A DNA stretch of 64,000 nucleotides from Negadavirga shengliensis (GCF_042652345.1 NZ_JBHSJJ010000004.1:62001-126000); one strand, 5' to 3'. Shown: positions 9,705 to 18,821, counted from the first letter of the stretch. A program made the numbers and translations. The notes: generated by a model not told the origin, from the letters alone.

Positions 9705-12700
9705 ATGAATAGAAGAAAGTTTTTAAATATAGCAATGCCGACCACCGGGGGCATCCTGTTGGCCCCGGGAATGATGGATATAAACGCCCTGGCAGAAGTC
9801 AACAGACAGTTTACTGGAGCAAGTGATTTTGACACGTATGATGTCATTATCAACGGCGCTGGATTTTCAGGTTATTTTGCAGCGCTGAAAGCGGCTGAAT
9901 CCGGCAAAAAAGTTTTGCTGGTGGAGAAGCGGCCCACACCCGGATTTGAGATCACCGCCAAGAAAAAGCTTTGGATGAAAAGCAAAGGGGTAGACAAATG
10001 GGACAAGGAGATGTTTCAGCTCTTTTTTCCTCCGGGGGAATCAGACGAAATCCATAATCCCTCTGACCAAGGACCCAATAACAGCCTATTTGGTGATGAA
10101 TTGTTGCTTTTCAATGGAAGCGTACGCAAAGGGATGCTGAGAAACCTGCTGGTGAAAAAGGTCCATGTCATGTTGATGACGGATGTTTGTGGCTTGTTGG
10201 GTGGCGGAAACGAGGTGACCGGGGTATTGCTGGCAGGAAAGCATGGCCTCCACCAGGTAAACTGTAGAAATTTTATTGATGCATCAGAAAATCTTTTATT
10301 TTCCCGGCACCTGTTGCAAAACGACTACCGAATACAAAAAGCAGGATATGTGTTTGAGTTGCTGAAAGCGAAGCAACCCGTGAAGAAGGAAGTAGACGTT
10401 CCGGAAAGTTTGGGGGTAGACGGGAATAGGTTGTATCTCCATCCCGGCAAGCACGTAGGTGATCAGCTCTTACTGGAATTCCGGTTTGCAACAACTTCGC
10501 AAAACATCGAGGACGTAGAACATCAGGCCCGTGAGCTCACAATGGTTATCGGAGCGGAACTGCAGTCCCTGGACCCCATCCTGAGCGAAGCGAAAATTGA
10601 AGAACTTGCCTCGGAGGCGAGTTTGTATATTGAGGGGGAAATGCCACATCCTGATTTGGCCGGCCACTATTTGCTGTCTCATGATTATACGGACCTAAGC
10701 TGCGAAGCCATCTTGGCCATTCAAAAGGAAAGCGAAAACCTGGTCAATAATTTAAGATACAGTCAAAAACCAAAAAAAGCAGCTTTTTTTAATATCGCCG
10801 GCCAAAAGGTGCCTATAGGACAATTATCCCTCACACCTATAGAAGAACCGGGCCTTGCAGTGCCATTGAAGGAATGCAAATTTGCATTGGATACACATAT
10901 AGCCACCAGGCACCAATGCCAGGTGCTGGTAGCCGGAGGAGGAACTGCCGGGGCCATGGTGGCCATGGGAGCCAGTCAAAAGGGGGCCAATACCATTGTA
11001 GCCGATTACTTTCATGATCTTGGCGGTACCAAGACCGTCGGAGGGGTGATGGGCTATTACCATGGTGTGAAAGACAGTAAATATTTTATCCAGCAAGAAG
11101 AAGAGGCCTCCCAAATAGCTTTCCAAACCAATACTTCCAAAAAGACCGGAAGAAAGCTCTACCACCTTCAATCCCTGTTGGAAGCTAACGGTAGGTTTTT
11201 GCCAGGGGCGATCATGTGCGGTACTTTGGTCAAGGACCAAACGGTGGAAGGAATATTGATTTGCCGTAATGGAAAACTTGAATTGGTCCAGGCACAGGTC
11301 ACAGTGGATGCCACTGGAGATGGAGATATAGCCTTTTTTGCCGGAGCAGCCTATTGGCATGGCAACAGCAGAACGGGAAAAACCCAGAACTATAGCCAAT
11401 GGGACATCAAAGGAGGGGCTACAAAAACCCCGTCCAATACCAATAGGGACTATGATATCATTGATAACCGAAAGATCAGTGAATTGCAGCGTGGGTTATT
11501 TCTATCTCACTATAAAGCTCATTTTTATGACTTCCATCCCATGCTTACCGTGAGGGAATCCAGGCGGGTAAAGGGAGTTTATACCTTGGACCTAATAGAT
11601 GCCATTGAAGGCACCCACTTTGAGGATATGGTATCTCTGGCTAGTAGTGATTTTGATCCCCACCATGTAGGAAGTTCGGAATTTACCCGATGCGGGTTTC
11701 TATTGCCACATTCCAATGACATCACCCTTGAAATCCCATATCGAAGCCTCGTGCCCGAATCGCTGGATGGTTTGTTACTATCGGGTAAAGCTTTTAGCCA
11801 AACCCAGAATGCCATCCAATTTACACGGATGAGCGGTGACTTGGCTGTTTTGGGCTATTTTACCGGTCAAATAGCATCCGAAATCGCTTGGAAAAATGTT
11901 CGGCCAAGGGATTTTGATCTCACTCCATTACAAAAGGAATGGAGTGAGTTGGGATACATTCCGAGACCTTATGCGAATAAGAAAGTTGGTAGCGCCCTCG
12001 ACGATGAAGATGAAATAAGCCGGCGGGTAGACAACCTGGCCAAGGGAGATGATGAATTTTTGGAAAAATGTACTAGGCTGCCTAGGAAGGCCGCTTTAAA
12101 AACCCTGGAAAGCAAGTTCGAGGCAACCCAGGACCCAAAAGGAAAATTGTTGCTGGCCAAAGCGATGGCCTGGTTTGGGAATAGCCAGGGTAATGAACTG
12201 ATTATCGATGAATTGCGGGAGCTTTATGAAGAAGAAAAACGGCAGGGGTATCCCGATGGTTTTGTTGACACCTATGATGATATCAGGGGAAGGGAGAAAA
12301 ATATATTGGAAGGGCTGTATTGGAAGATCAACCAGAACATTGCTTTGTTGGCGATGAGCGGGGATAACCTTTCTAACCCAATCATAAAGGAAATCCTGGA
12401 AAACTCCGAAAGTGGGGGAGACATGATGGAAAGAGAAAACGAGTATTTTAACGGAAGGATAGACCTGAAGCTTGTTCCTTTTTTTAACAGGATATTGAAT
12501 CTTTGTTTTTATGCCGAAAGGGTCCCTGATCCGGCTTTTATACCAGGTTTCGAAAGGCTTTTGCAAGATGAAAACATCAAAGGATATAAGACCACGGCTT
12601 ATGAAGAGGTAAGATGGAGGGTCTACGGCGGAGAACTGGAACTGAGCATTGCGGCGGCTATGGCCCGGTGCGGTTCGCGGAAGGGATACGAGTTGCTCGC

Positions 12701-12869
12701 TGAATATTTGGATGATGTCCATTTCAATTTCAAACAGTTTGCATCTGCTGAGCTGGCTACTTTGACAGGAAAGCACCTGGGCTATGATCCGGGCTCCTGG
12801 AAAAATTACCTGTCAGGTCTGTCATTCCCTCAAAAAAGCAAGCCACTTGCCCTCGATCTCGAATATTGA
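9705..12869 (+). CDS. Tat-exported FAD-dependent oxidoreductase with two Rossmann motifs and HEAT-like C-terminus
   Basis: 1054 residues. The start at ATG 9705 is preferred over GTG 9684 because it opens with NRRKFLN, a Tat-type signal. Two dinucleotide-binding motifs are seen: GAGFSG at 51-56 and GGGTAG at 411-416, the second heading a complete FAD_oxidored (PF12831-type) domain to about residue 760 with ATGDGD and a C-terminal GLLLSGKAF block. The first half (about 45-390) is a divergent relative. Residues about 770-1050 are helical repeats of HEAT style (AAAMARCGSRKGYELLAEYL). Likely a periplasmic flavoprotein acting on a sugar or related compound; substrate unknown. The next gene starts 11 bp after the stop, so the two are probably made together. 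The same pair recurs at 57780-60305. Confidence 0.8.
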   Translation: MNRRKFLNIAMPTTGGILLAPGMMDINALAEVNRQFTGASDFDTYDVIINGAGFSGYFAALKAAESGKKVLLVEKRPTPGFEITAKKKLWMKSKGVDKWDKEMFQLFFPPGESDEIHNPSDQGPNNSLFGDELLLFNGSVRKGMLRNLLVKKVHVMLMTDVCGLLGGGNEVTGVLLAGKHGLHQVNCRNFIDASENLLFSRHLLQNDYRIQKAGYVFELLKAKQPVKKEVDVPESLGVDGNRLYLHPGKHVGDQLLLEFRFATTSQNIEDVEHQARELTMVIGAELQSLDPILSEAKIEELASEASLYIEGEMPHPDLAGHYLLSHDYTDLSCEAILAIQKESENLVNNLRYSQKPKKAAFFNIAGQKVPIGQLSLTPIEEPGLAVPLKECKFALDTHIATRHQCQVLVAGGGTAGAMVAMGASQKGANTIVADYFHDLGGTKTVGGVMGYYHGVKDSKYFIQQEEEASQIAFQTNTSKKTGRKLYHLQSLLEANGRFLPGAIMCGTLVKDQTVEGILICRNGKLELVQAQVTVDATGDGDIAFFAGAAYWHGNSRTGKTQNYSQWDIKGGATKTPSNTNRDYDIIDNRKISELQRGLFLSHYKAHFYDFHPMLTVRESRRVKGVYTLDLIDAIEGTHFEDMVSLASSDFDPHHVGSSEFTRCGFLLPHSNDITLEIPYRSLVPESLDGLLLSGKAFSQTQNAIQFTRMSGDLAVLGYFTGQIASEIAWKNVRPRDFDLTPLQKEWSELGYIPRPYANKKVGSALDDEDEISRRVDNLAKGDDEFLEKCTRLPRKAALKTLESKFEATQDPKGKLLLAKAMAWFGNSQGNELIIDELRELYEEEKRQGYPDGFVDTYDDIRGREKNILEGLYWKINQNIALLAMSGDNLSNPIIKEILENSESGGDMMERENEYFNGRIDLKLVPFFNRILNLCFYAERVPDPAFIPGFERLLQDENIKGYKTTAYEEVRWRVYGGELELSIAAAMARCGSRKGYELLAEYLDDVHFNFKQFASAELATLTGKHLGYDPGSWKNYLSGLSFPQKSKPLALDLEY

Positions 12870-12880
12870 TAACATTAGGT

Positions 12881-13963
12881 ATGATCTGGAGTTTTGTGTT
12901 GTATTCCCTTTGGCCCCTGATACTTTGGGTAGGCTGGTTTTCATCGGACGATATTTATTATCAAAGCGGGGTGCTCGAAGCGAAGCATTTTGTGGGCATG
13001 GACAGGAGGTTTACCATCTATGATGATGAGGGGCTTCCTGTCCATGTCACTGGCCTCTTTGACGAAGACGGGATACCATTTTGGAAAAGAAGGCTCAAAA
13101 CCGGTGTGTGCCTGACCGGGGAATGTAAAAGCATCGATATCGCCATTTATTGGGAAATGGATGGGGATTACTTTGGATTGGAAGTATATGGCGAACATCT
13201 TACCAAAACAGATCATAGTGATTTTTCCACAGCCGATTACGAAAAACTGGAGGCGGTCTTGCATGAGGAATGGCCTAATCTGAGAGAGTACAGCCTGCAT
13301 GAAATCGTGGAAGAACCAGGAGGAGAAGAAGTGGACGGCGTATCCGGCGCTACTATCAAAGAGGTGACGGATGAATCGGTGGCCGATGCCGTTTATACGA
13401 CCTATACTATTTGGCATCTGGCCCACGAGGGTGAGAAAGAACAACTATCCAGGTTGACTTTGGAAATACTACAGGAAGAGACGATGATACAACGGGTACT
13501 TTCAACGGAGTCTTCTGATCACAAGCGCTTTTTGCTCAGGGAAATCAATGCAGGCCGGTTAAGAACAACCCCTGTTTTGGATAAATGGGTCATCGGCAAC
13601 TTGACCAGCAACGAAAAATCAACAAAGGACCTGGCGTTTCGATCATTGAGAAATGTGGATGTGAATGACGGATCTATCCAAGATGAACTGACGGTAATTT
13701 ATAATGCTTCATCCAATGAGGATAAAATCCTGCTACTCTCCCATCTGAAAAACATCAGCCAATTGACACCTGATTTAAGAGAAGCCTTGGTGGGGGATCT
13801 ACAAAAAGAAGACGAATGGTTTGATCTTAAAGTGCTGACGGTTCTCAAATCAACAACCGGTCACACAATGGAAACCATCGATATTTTAAAGAGACTTTCC
13901 AAAAGCGGCAATCACCAAATCAAATCAATTGTGAACGCACTATTGAACAAAGAGGACGAATAA
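12881..13963 (+). CDS. FMN_bind-like protein with DGVSGAT flavinylation-type motif and HEAT-like repeats
   Basis: 360 residues from ATG 12881 (a TTG at 12866 is in frame but less likely). An N-terminal hydrophobic segment (WSFVLYSLWPLILWVGW) indicates export or anchoring. Residues about 85-175 look like a compact FMN_bind domain, ending in DGVSGAT at 152-158, which fits the Dxx(S/T)GAT pattern whose threonine (here Thr158) is joined to FMN by ApbE in NqrC/RnfG-type proteins. Two cysteines, Cys77 and Cys82 (VCLTGEC), precede it. The rest is helical repeat. The homologue at 59181 keeps both the cysteines and the motif. Placed next to an FAD oxidoreductase it could be its electron partner; that is inference, and no family name is claimed. 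Confidence 0.65.
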   Translation: MIWSFVLYSLWPLILWVGWFSSDDIYYQSGVLEAKHFVGMDRRFTIYDDEGLPVHVTGLFDEDGIPFWKRRLKTGVCLTGECKSIDIAIYWEMDGDYFGLEVYGEHLTKTDHSDFSTADYEKLEAVLHEEWPNLREYSLHEIVEEPGGEEVDGVSGATIKEVTDESVADAVYTTYTIWHLAHEGEKEQLSRLTLEILQEETMIQRVLSTESSDHKRFLLREINAGRLRTTPVLDKWVIGNLTSNEKSTKDLAFRSLRNVDVNDGSIQDELTVIYNASSNEDKILLLSHLKNISQLTPDLREALVGDLQKEDEWFDLKVLTVLKSTTGHTMETIDILKRLSKSGNHQIKSIVNALLNKEDE

Positions 13964-14239
13964 TGAATTTAAAACCGTGCCGGCCCAAGCAAACATAAAT
14001 AATCACCGCTGGAATCATTTTTTCGAATACGATTCAAAATGGTGGGTCTAGCTTATTCATTGTATAACCTTTAATCTACCAGTAGATTTATTTCGGACTT
14101 TTATAGTAAAAAGCGATTGACTATATTTAGCTTATTGATATAAATTCCTAATACTGAGCATAGGTAATTTTTTCACGCATTATATGAATGCTTATATTTA
14201 CTTATTAAAATGAAAATCACTCAACCCTAAACCACTTCA

Positions 14240-15556
14240 ATGATGAAAAACCGTACTTTCCTTTATTTGCTGGCGGCTTTTGTAATACTGAATGTCGTTT
14301 TCACAAGCTGCGAAAGGCCTTCAGAAAGCAGGGGGAAAGAAAACCCCTATTTTACTGCTGATGAAGACCAGGGCGGTCTCAACCTGGCCCCAGGCATGAA
14401 GGCCTACGTAATTGCCGAAGACCTTGGCCGGGGACGGCACGTTGCTGTAAACGGCAACGGGGACATTTATCTCAATTTGAGGGAACCTCATGAAAAAGGT
14501 GGAATCGCGGCGCTTAGGGATACAGATGGTGACGGCAGAGCCGACGAAATCGAATATTTTGCCGATTTTGGGGGTACGGGCATCGCTTTTTATAATGGAC
14601 ACCTTTACGCTTCCAATGACAGCACGGTATTCCGGTTTTCGTTTAGCAACGGAAACCTGCTTCCGGACAACGCAGCCGCACCCGATACGGTTGTTTCAGG
14701 TCTCCCCCTGCAGACTGCCCATGCGGCCAAGTCCATTACCTTTGATGATCAGGGATACCTGTACGTCAATGTAGGAGCACCTTCAAACGCATGCCAGGAG
14801 CAGGACCGTAGCCAAGGCTCACCGGCAATGGACCCTTGCCCGCTGCTGGAAAGACATGGAGGGGTATGGCGTTTTGACGCCAATAAAACAGGTCAAACAC
14901 AGCTGGATGACGGCCATCGTTTTTCTACGGGTATCCGGAATGCGGTCGCATTACGATATAATCCTATGGACGGCCACGTGTATGCGGTGCAGCATGGCAG
15001 AGATATGTTGCACGGTCTGTTTCCGGATATGTACAGCGAGGAAGATAATGCGGAGATTCCCGCGGAGGAACTTTTCCGTTTGAGTGATGGTGCCGATTTT
15101 GGCTGGCCTTATTGTTATTATGACCCTTTGCAGGATAAACGGTTGGTAGCTCCTGAATACGGCGGCGACAGACAAAAGACCGACCGGTGTGAGGGAACCG
15201 AACCGCCCGTCATGGCTTTTCCCGGACACTGGGCACCCAATGACATTTTGTTTTATACCGGGGACCAGTTTCCGGAAAGGTATAAAGGAGGGGCATTGAT
15301 CGCTTTTCATGGGAGTTGGAACAGGGCACCGCTTGAGCAGAAAGGATATTTTGTGGCTTTTGTGCCTTTTGAAAACGGCGAGCCGGTCGGGGACTATGAG
15401 GCCTTGGCCGAGGGCTTTGCGGGGGTTTCAACCATAGAAAGCCCGAATGATGCCAAGCACCGGCCAACAGGCGTGGCACAGGCCCCCGATGGGACCATTG
15501 TTATTTCCGATTCCAACACCGGAAAGCTGTGGCGGGTGTTTTATCAAGAGGAATAA
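14240..15556 (+). CDS. PQQ-dependent sugar (sorbosone/glucose) dehydrogenase-like beta-propeller lipoprotein
   Basis: 438 residues. The signal ends at FTSC (Cys24). The body is a six-bladed propeller of the soluble glucose/sorbosone dehydrogenase type: HVAVNGNGDIYLNL, HGGVWRFDANKTGQ, STGIRNAVALRYNPMDG, YAVQHGRDML, LIAFHGSWNRAP and a final HRPTGVAQAPDGTIVISD are recognisable blade signatures. By family it may oxidise an aldose with PQQ, though many relatives have no shown activity. Likely on the periplasmic or surface side. A -7-like TATATTTA lies at 14193-14200. It is preceded by a 276-bp gap after the redox pair and stands alone. Confidence 0.8.
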   Translation: MMKNRTFLYLLAAFVILNVVFTSCERPSESRGKENPYFTADEDQGGLNLAPGMKAYVIAEDLGRGRHVAVNGNGDIYLNLREPHEKGGIAALRDTDGDGRADEIEYFADFGGTGIAFYNGHLYASNDSTVFRFSFSNGNLLPDNAAAPDTVVSGLPLQTAHAAKSITFDDQGYLYVNVGAPSNACQEQDRSQGSPAMDPCPLLERHGGVWRFDANKTGQTQLDDGHRFSTGIRNAVALRYNPMDGHVYAVQHGRDMLHGLFPDMYSEEDNAEIPAEELFRLSDGADFGWPYCYYDPLQDKRLVAPEYGGDRQKTDRCEGTEPPVMAFPGHWAPNDILFYTGDQFPERYKGGALIAFHGSWNRAPLEQKGYFVAFVPFENGEPVGDYEALAEGFAGVSTIESPNDAKHRPTGVAQAPDGTIVISDSNTGKLWRVFYQEE

Positions 15557-15622
15557 AAAAGGAGCAATATGACATTTCCAAGTTTTATGGTTGATGGATA
15601 AGATAGGATGGTGTTTTTTATA

Positions 15623-15740
15623 ACCACAGAGGAAAAAGAGTTTTAAGCTTTTTTCTTTGTGTATTCCCATTGATTATACGCACCGCCCAACCCCTCCCAT
15701 CCCTCTGTGTCCTCTGTGGTGAGTTTTTTTACCACAGAGA
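15623..15740. repeat. ACCACAGAGG-type inverted/direct repeat cluster
   Basis: ACCACAGAGGA at 15623-15633 is mirrored exactly by TCCTCTGTGGT at 15710-15720, and a third copy, ACCACAGAGA, follows at 15731-15740 after a T run, making a second 9-bp hairpin. Such CACAGAG elements are scattered between genes in many bacteria; function unknown. It may end transcription of the lipoprotein gene, as the inner hairpin is T-rich. Confidence 0.6.
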
Positions 15741-15791
15741 CTTTATTTTTGAAAGGCTAAATTTAAATATCATAAAACATATCTTAATTAA

Positions 15792-15807
15792 GTACGTATA
15801 TTCGTAC
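15792..15807 (+). promoter_or_regulatory. Promoter/operator candidate of the YefM/YoeB pair
   Basis: GTACG, a 6-nt spacer and CGTAC form a short palindrome resembling the TGTACA-core operators bound by YefM. The sequence TATATTCG, one base off the TAnnTTTG -7 box, starts inside it at 15797. Overlap of operator and -7 box would allow the autorepression known for this family. ATG follows at 15830. Confidence 0.45.
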
Positions 15808-15829
15808 GTAAACAATAACAACTAGAAAA

Positions 15830-16081
15830 ATGATCGCTGCCAATTACTCAGAATTCCGAATAGATCTCAAGAAGTATCTTGACAATGTTGAAGAGAACAA
15901 TGAAACCCTCATTATCAAGCGGAAAAGCGGAAAAGGCGCTGTTGTGATTTCGCTTGACGAGTACAATTCCATTATGGAAACCTTGCATTTATTGAGCTCA
16001 AGGAAAAATGCGGACAGGCTTTATGAGTCCATCCGGCAAATGAAATCAGGAAAGACAGTCCGGCCAAAATTAGGAGAATAA
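15830..16081 (+). CDS. yefM: Antitoxin of the Phd/YefM family
   Basis: 83 residues, the usual size. The N-terminal DNA-binding fold (MIAANYSEFRIDLKKYLDNV, then IIKRKSGKGAVVISLDEYNS) and the C-terminal toxin-wrapping tail (RLYESIRQMKSGK) align with YefM along the whole length. It neutralises YoeB and represses its own operon. The stop is 2 bp before the toxin ATG, so the two are translationally coupled. A palindrome with an overlapping -7-like box lies just upstream. Confidence 0.92.
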   Translation: MIAANYSEFRIDLKKYLDNVEENNETLIIKRKSGKGAVVISLDEYNSIMETLHLLSSRKNADRLYESIRQMKSGKTVRPKLGE

Positions 16082-16083
16082 CT

Positions 16084-16344
16084 ATGGTTTTGACCTTTAC
16101 TGAAAATGCCTGGGAAGATTATCTCTATTGGCAAAAAACAGATAAGAAAATGGTCAAAAAGATCAATGAACTTGTTAAAATCATTAAGAGAACACCGTTT
16201 GAAGGAATCGGTAAACCTGAGCCTCTGAAATATGACCTGGCAGGATATTGGTCAAGAAGGATTGATCAAGAACACCGACTTGTTTACCAGATATCGGATG
16301 GTGAGTTGGTTATATATGCATGTAGATATCATTATGATTTTTAG
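16084..16344 (+). CDS. yoeB: Toxin of the Txe/YoeB family, ribosome-dependent mRNA endonuclease
   Basis: 86 residues. All catalytic residues known from E. coli YoeB are at the same numbers: Glu46 (GKPEPLK), Arg65 (EHRLVY), His83 and Tyr84 (CRYHY), with Arg59 also kept. The protein has two extra C-terminal residues (DF) after the usual terminal Tyr; whether that affects activity is unknown. It is intact and paired with the antitoxin 2 bp upstream, so the module is probably functional. It lies between two glycan loci and has no visible link to them. Confidence 0.94.
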   Translation: MVLTFTENAWEDYLYWQKTDKKMVKKINELVKIIKRTPFEGIGKPEPLKYDLAGYWSRRIDQEHRLVYQISDGELVIYACRYHYDF

Positions 16345-16473
16345 AAAGGGCATAAAACTTCTCTCTTCATTAACTAAATAACGTTGAATAGAGAATCATC
16401 GGGGTGAATTTGTCTTTTATTACTTTTTTCCCGATAATTAAAGCCAAATTATTAGCATCCCAAATTAACCGTT

Positions 16474-17076
16474 GTGAAAAACCCGATATCACCTTTGATT
16501 TCCGAAGAGTGGGATAGCCTGTGGCTGTTGCTGAGAAATGGCGATAAAAAAGGGCTTGAGGGGTTATATAAGGCATCTTCGGGCGAGCTTTTTCAATACG
16601 GAATGACCATGGTTGCCAACGGGGATTTTATAGAGGACTGCATCCATGATGTGTTTGTGGATTTGTGGAAATACCACAAAAGCCTTCCGAAGGCGGAAAA
16701 CGTAAAGGTCTATATCTTCAAATCCCTCTCCTATAAGATCTACCGCGAAAGCAAAAAGCTCAGCAAATGGCGGATGGAGGAAGTGTCCGAAGTGCATGAT
16801 GACCGTTTTTCCGTGGAATCCATGGAAAGCGTACTGATCGGCGTACAACGGGAAAAGACCCTGCAACTAAAGTTGGCCGCCGCCTTGCAAAAACTGCCCT
16901 TGCGGCAAAAAGAAGTGATCCAGTATCTTTTTTTTGAGAATTTTTCCTACGAGGAAGTATCCAAAATGATGGGGATCAACCTCCGGTCTGTTTATACCTT
17001 GGCATGGAAGGCAGTTTCCAGCCTTAAGAAATTTATTGTTTCTCTATTTTTGGCGGTATATCTGGGCGGTGGATAA
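16474..17076 (+). CDS. ECF RNA polymerase sigma factor, locus 2, with hydrophobic C-terminal tail
   Basis: 200 residues from a GTG start at 16474 (no upstream ATG). Region 2 is seen at about 20-85 (GLEGLYKASSGELFQYGM, then DCIHDVFVDLWKYH) and region 4 at about 130-185 (LPLRQKEVIQYLFFENFSY, then EEVSKMMGINLRSVYTLAWKA). The last 14 or so residues (FIVSLFLAVYLGGG) are hydrophobic, unlike sigma 1. It is followed, after a 609-bp gap, by fecR2 and susCD2, its expected targets. Confidence 0.9.
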   Translation: MKNPISPLISEEWDSLWLLLRNGDKKGLEGLYKASSGELFQYGMTMVANGDFIEDCIHDVFVDLWKYHKSLPKAENVKVYIFKSLSYKIYRESKKLSKWRMEEVSEVHDDRFSVESMESVLIGVQREKTLQLKLAAALQKLPLRQKEVIQYLFFENFSYEEVSKMMGINLRSVYTLAWKAVSSLKKFIVSLFLAVYLGGG

Positions 17077-17685
17077 ATCGGGTTAAGTTGAAAACCCGGC
17101 AAAACAAAAATCTTTTGACCCCTTAGGGAGATACTTCGGATTATGGGGATTCCGGAGCCTCATTGCGATCCGCCGCGGCAGAAAAGCGGTCCCGTCCCGT
17201 TTCGGTGCCCATATATGGGATCGCTTCATCGCGATAATGCCTTTAGAAACTATATTCGCAGGGATCCACTCCTCGGGTATGACGGATCCGGATCCAAAAT
17301 ACAAATTCAGGAATCCTTTACATCCAGCCGCTCCGCATGTTTTTCTGCTTGGCAAGATACCCGTTCTGGGTTTTGTACAAAAGTGATATTGCCTATGGTG
17401 CCTGCAAGCTTGAGTATTCCTGTTTGTTTGGCCATGGTTGTATGGGGTTAAGTCGGATGGCGTTCCTTGCCCCATTCCCCGCCCATGCTGAGTAGAGGCT
17501 GAGGACATGTCGCGTTCTCTATGAGTAGAAACAAACCGAGGTTTTATCCGTGTTTTATCCGTGTTTAATCTGTATCCGACCTGTACAGGACCCGGTTGAC
17601 GACTTTCTTAAATCAACCTTTTCCAAAAATCTGAAAAATTTTTCTCTTTCGAAGGATAACTCCGCACAGACCCTGACTCCTTTAC
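17077..17685. other. 609-bp gap between sigma 2 and fecR2; no convincing gene
   Basis: Open frames exist on both strands (about 100-140 codons) but they lack any recognisable domain, signal or sensible start, and the region is rich in short repeats (for example GGATCC motifs at 17265-17300). I see it as noncoding. In locus 1 the same interval is only 149 bp, so this looks like inserted or degenerate material. Confidence 0.55.
17541..17573. repeat. Three tandem 11-nt repeats
   Basis: GTTTTATCCGT occurs twice in a row (17541-17551, 17552-17562), then a third, diverged copy GTTTAATCTGT (17563-17573). No spacers, so not a CRISPR. Lies about 110 bp before fecR2. Confidence 0.75.
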
Positions 17686-18789
17686 ATGAAAACCTGTTTT
17701 ATGTGTGAGCGAGATTATCAATTCGAAGATTTTGTACTTGACCCTGATTTCCAAAAATGGGTGCTGTCTCCGACTGCCGCTACCAAAGCTTATTGGGAAG
17801 ATTATCTGGAAAAAAATCCCGGCAAATACGCGGAAATGGCTTTGGCCAGGAAAATGGTATTGAACATTTCAAGAAAATCACATCCTGTGGGAGAGAGGCT
17901 GGCATCCAACTGGCAACGGATAGAGAACACGGTCAGCAAAATGGAGATGCACCATCCTGAGGAAAAAGTCGTGCCCATGGACGCGCTGAGTTCTTTGCAT
18001 CGGCACAGAAGGGCATATCCGGTTTATCACAGGAGCCATCAGTGGTACAGACTGGTCGGGATACTCGTCACGGTGTTTGCTTTGGCCCTAACGGTCAATT
18101 TACTTTTGCCTCCAAAACCTTCGCAGCAAGCAGAGGTCCCCATAGTTTATGAGGAGCATTATGCACCTCCAGGGGTCAAATCCAATCTGACACTTCAGGA
18201 TGGGTCAAAAGTGATTCTCAACTCGGGCAGCACGCTTCGTTATGTCAAGAATTTTGAATCCCACCGGCGCGTCCTTGAATTGGAGGGGGAGGGGTATTTT
18301 GAAGTGGAGAAGGATCCCCATCGTCCTTTTATGGTAAAAACAGGGCCTGTTACCACCACAGCACTGGGCACTTCTTTTAACATCAAGGCTTATAAAAACG
18401 AACCTTTGGATATTTTCCTGCTGACGGGGTTGGTCTCCGTGCAGGTCGAAATGGAGGAGTCCCAAAGCGTGAACCTGGAAAAAGGGGAAGCTTTGCAGGT
18501 TAACTGGGATACCAAAGCCGTGCGAAAGTCCCGGTTTGATGAAAAGAAGCTGATGGCATGGACCCATAAGACCATTGTCTTTGACCATACCCCGATGGCG
18601 GAAGTCACGCGGGTGTTGGAAAACTGGTACGGGGTGAAGGTTCACTACAAAAACCAGCCCCAAGAGGACCTGGAGCTATCCGGATGGTTTCATGACCAGA
18701 CTTTGAGGAATGTGCTGGAGGGATTGAGCTATTCCGCCAGGTTTGACTTTGAGATAGATAAAGACCAAGTAACCATAACCTTTAAATAA
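17686..18789 (+). CDS. FecR family anti-sigma factor, locus 2
   Basis: 367 residues. The cytoplasmic part (DFQKWVLSPT, then YLEKNPGKYAEMALARKMV) is followed by a membrane span at about 123-143 (LVGILVTVFALALTVNLLL), the FecR domain (PPGVKSNLTLQDGSKVILNS, GEGYFEVEKDPHRPF, TTTALGTSFNIKAY) and a C-terminal DUF4974 domain (LENWYGVKVHYKN). It holds sigma 2 and receives the signal from SusC2. It is closer in its middle part to FecR3 (51446) than to FecR1: both share PPGVKS and VILNSGS/VLLNSGS. Confidence 0.92.
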   Translation: MKTCFMCERDYQFEDFVLDPDFQKWVLSPTAATKAYWEDYLEKNPGKYAEMALARKMVLNISRKSHPVGERLASNWQRIENTVSKMEMHHPEEKVVPMDALSSLHRHRRAYPVYHRSHQWYRLVGILVTVFALALTVNLLLPPKPSQQAEVPIVYEEHYAPPGVKSNLTLQDGSKVILNSGSTLRYVKNFESHRRVLELEGEGYFEVEKDPHRPFMVKTGPVTTTALGTSFNIKAYKNEPLDIFLLTGLVSVQVEMEESQSVNLEKGEALQVNWDTKAVRKSRFDEKKLMAWTHKTIVFDHTPMAEVTRVLENWYGVKVHYKNQPQEDLELSGWFHDQTLRNVLEGLSYSARFDFEIDKDQVTITFK

Positions 18790-18821
18790 CCTGCCTATGA
18801 AGCGAAAAAAACAGTAGAAAA

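Noticed and set aside
17083..17508. Open frames of about 100-140 codons on both strands between sigma 2 and fecR2
   Set aside because: No domain, signal or conserved pattern; composition like noncoding repeat-rich sequence.
17541..17573. Tandem 11-nt repeats as a CRISPR
   Set aside because: Units are directly adjacent without spacers and number only three.
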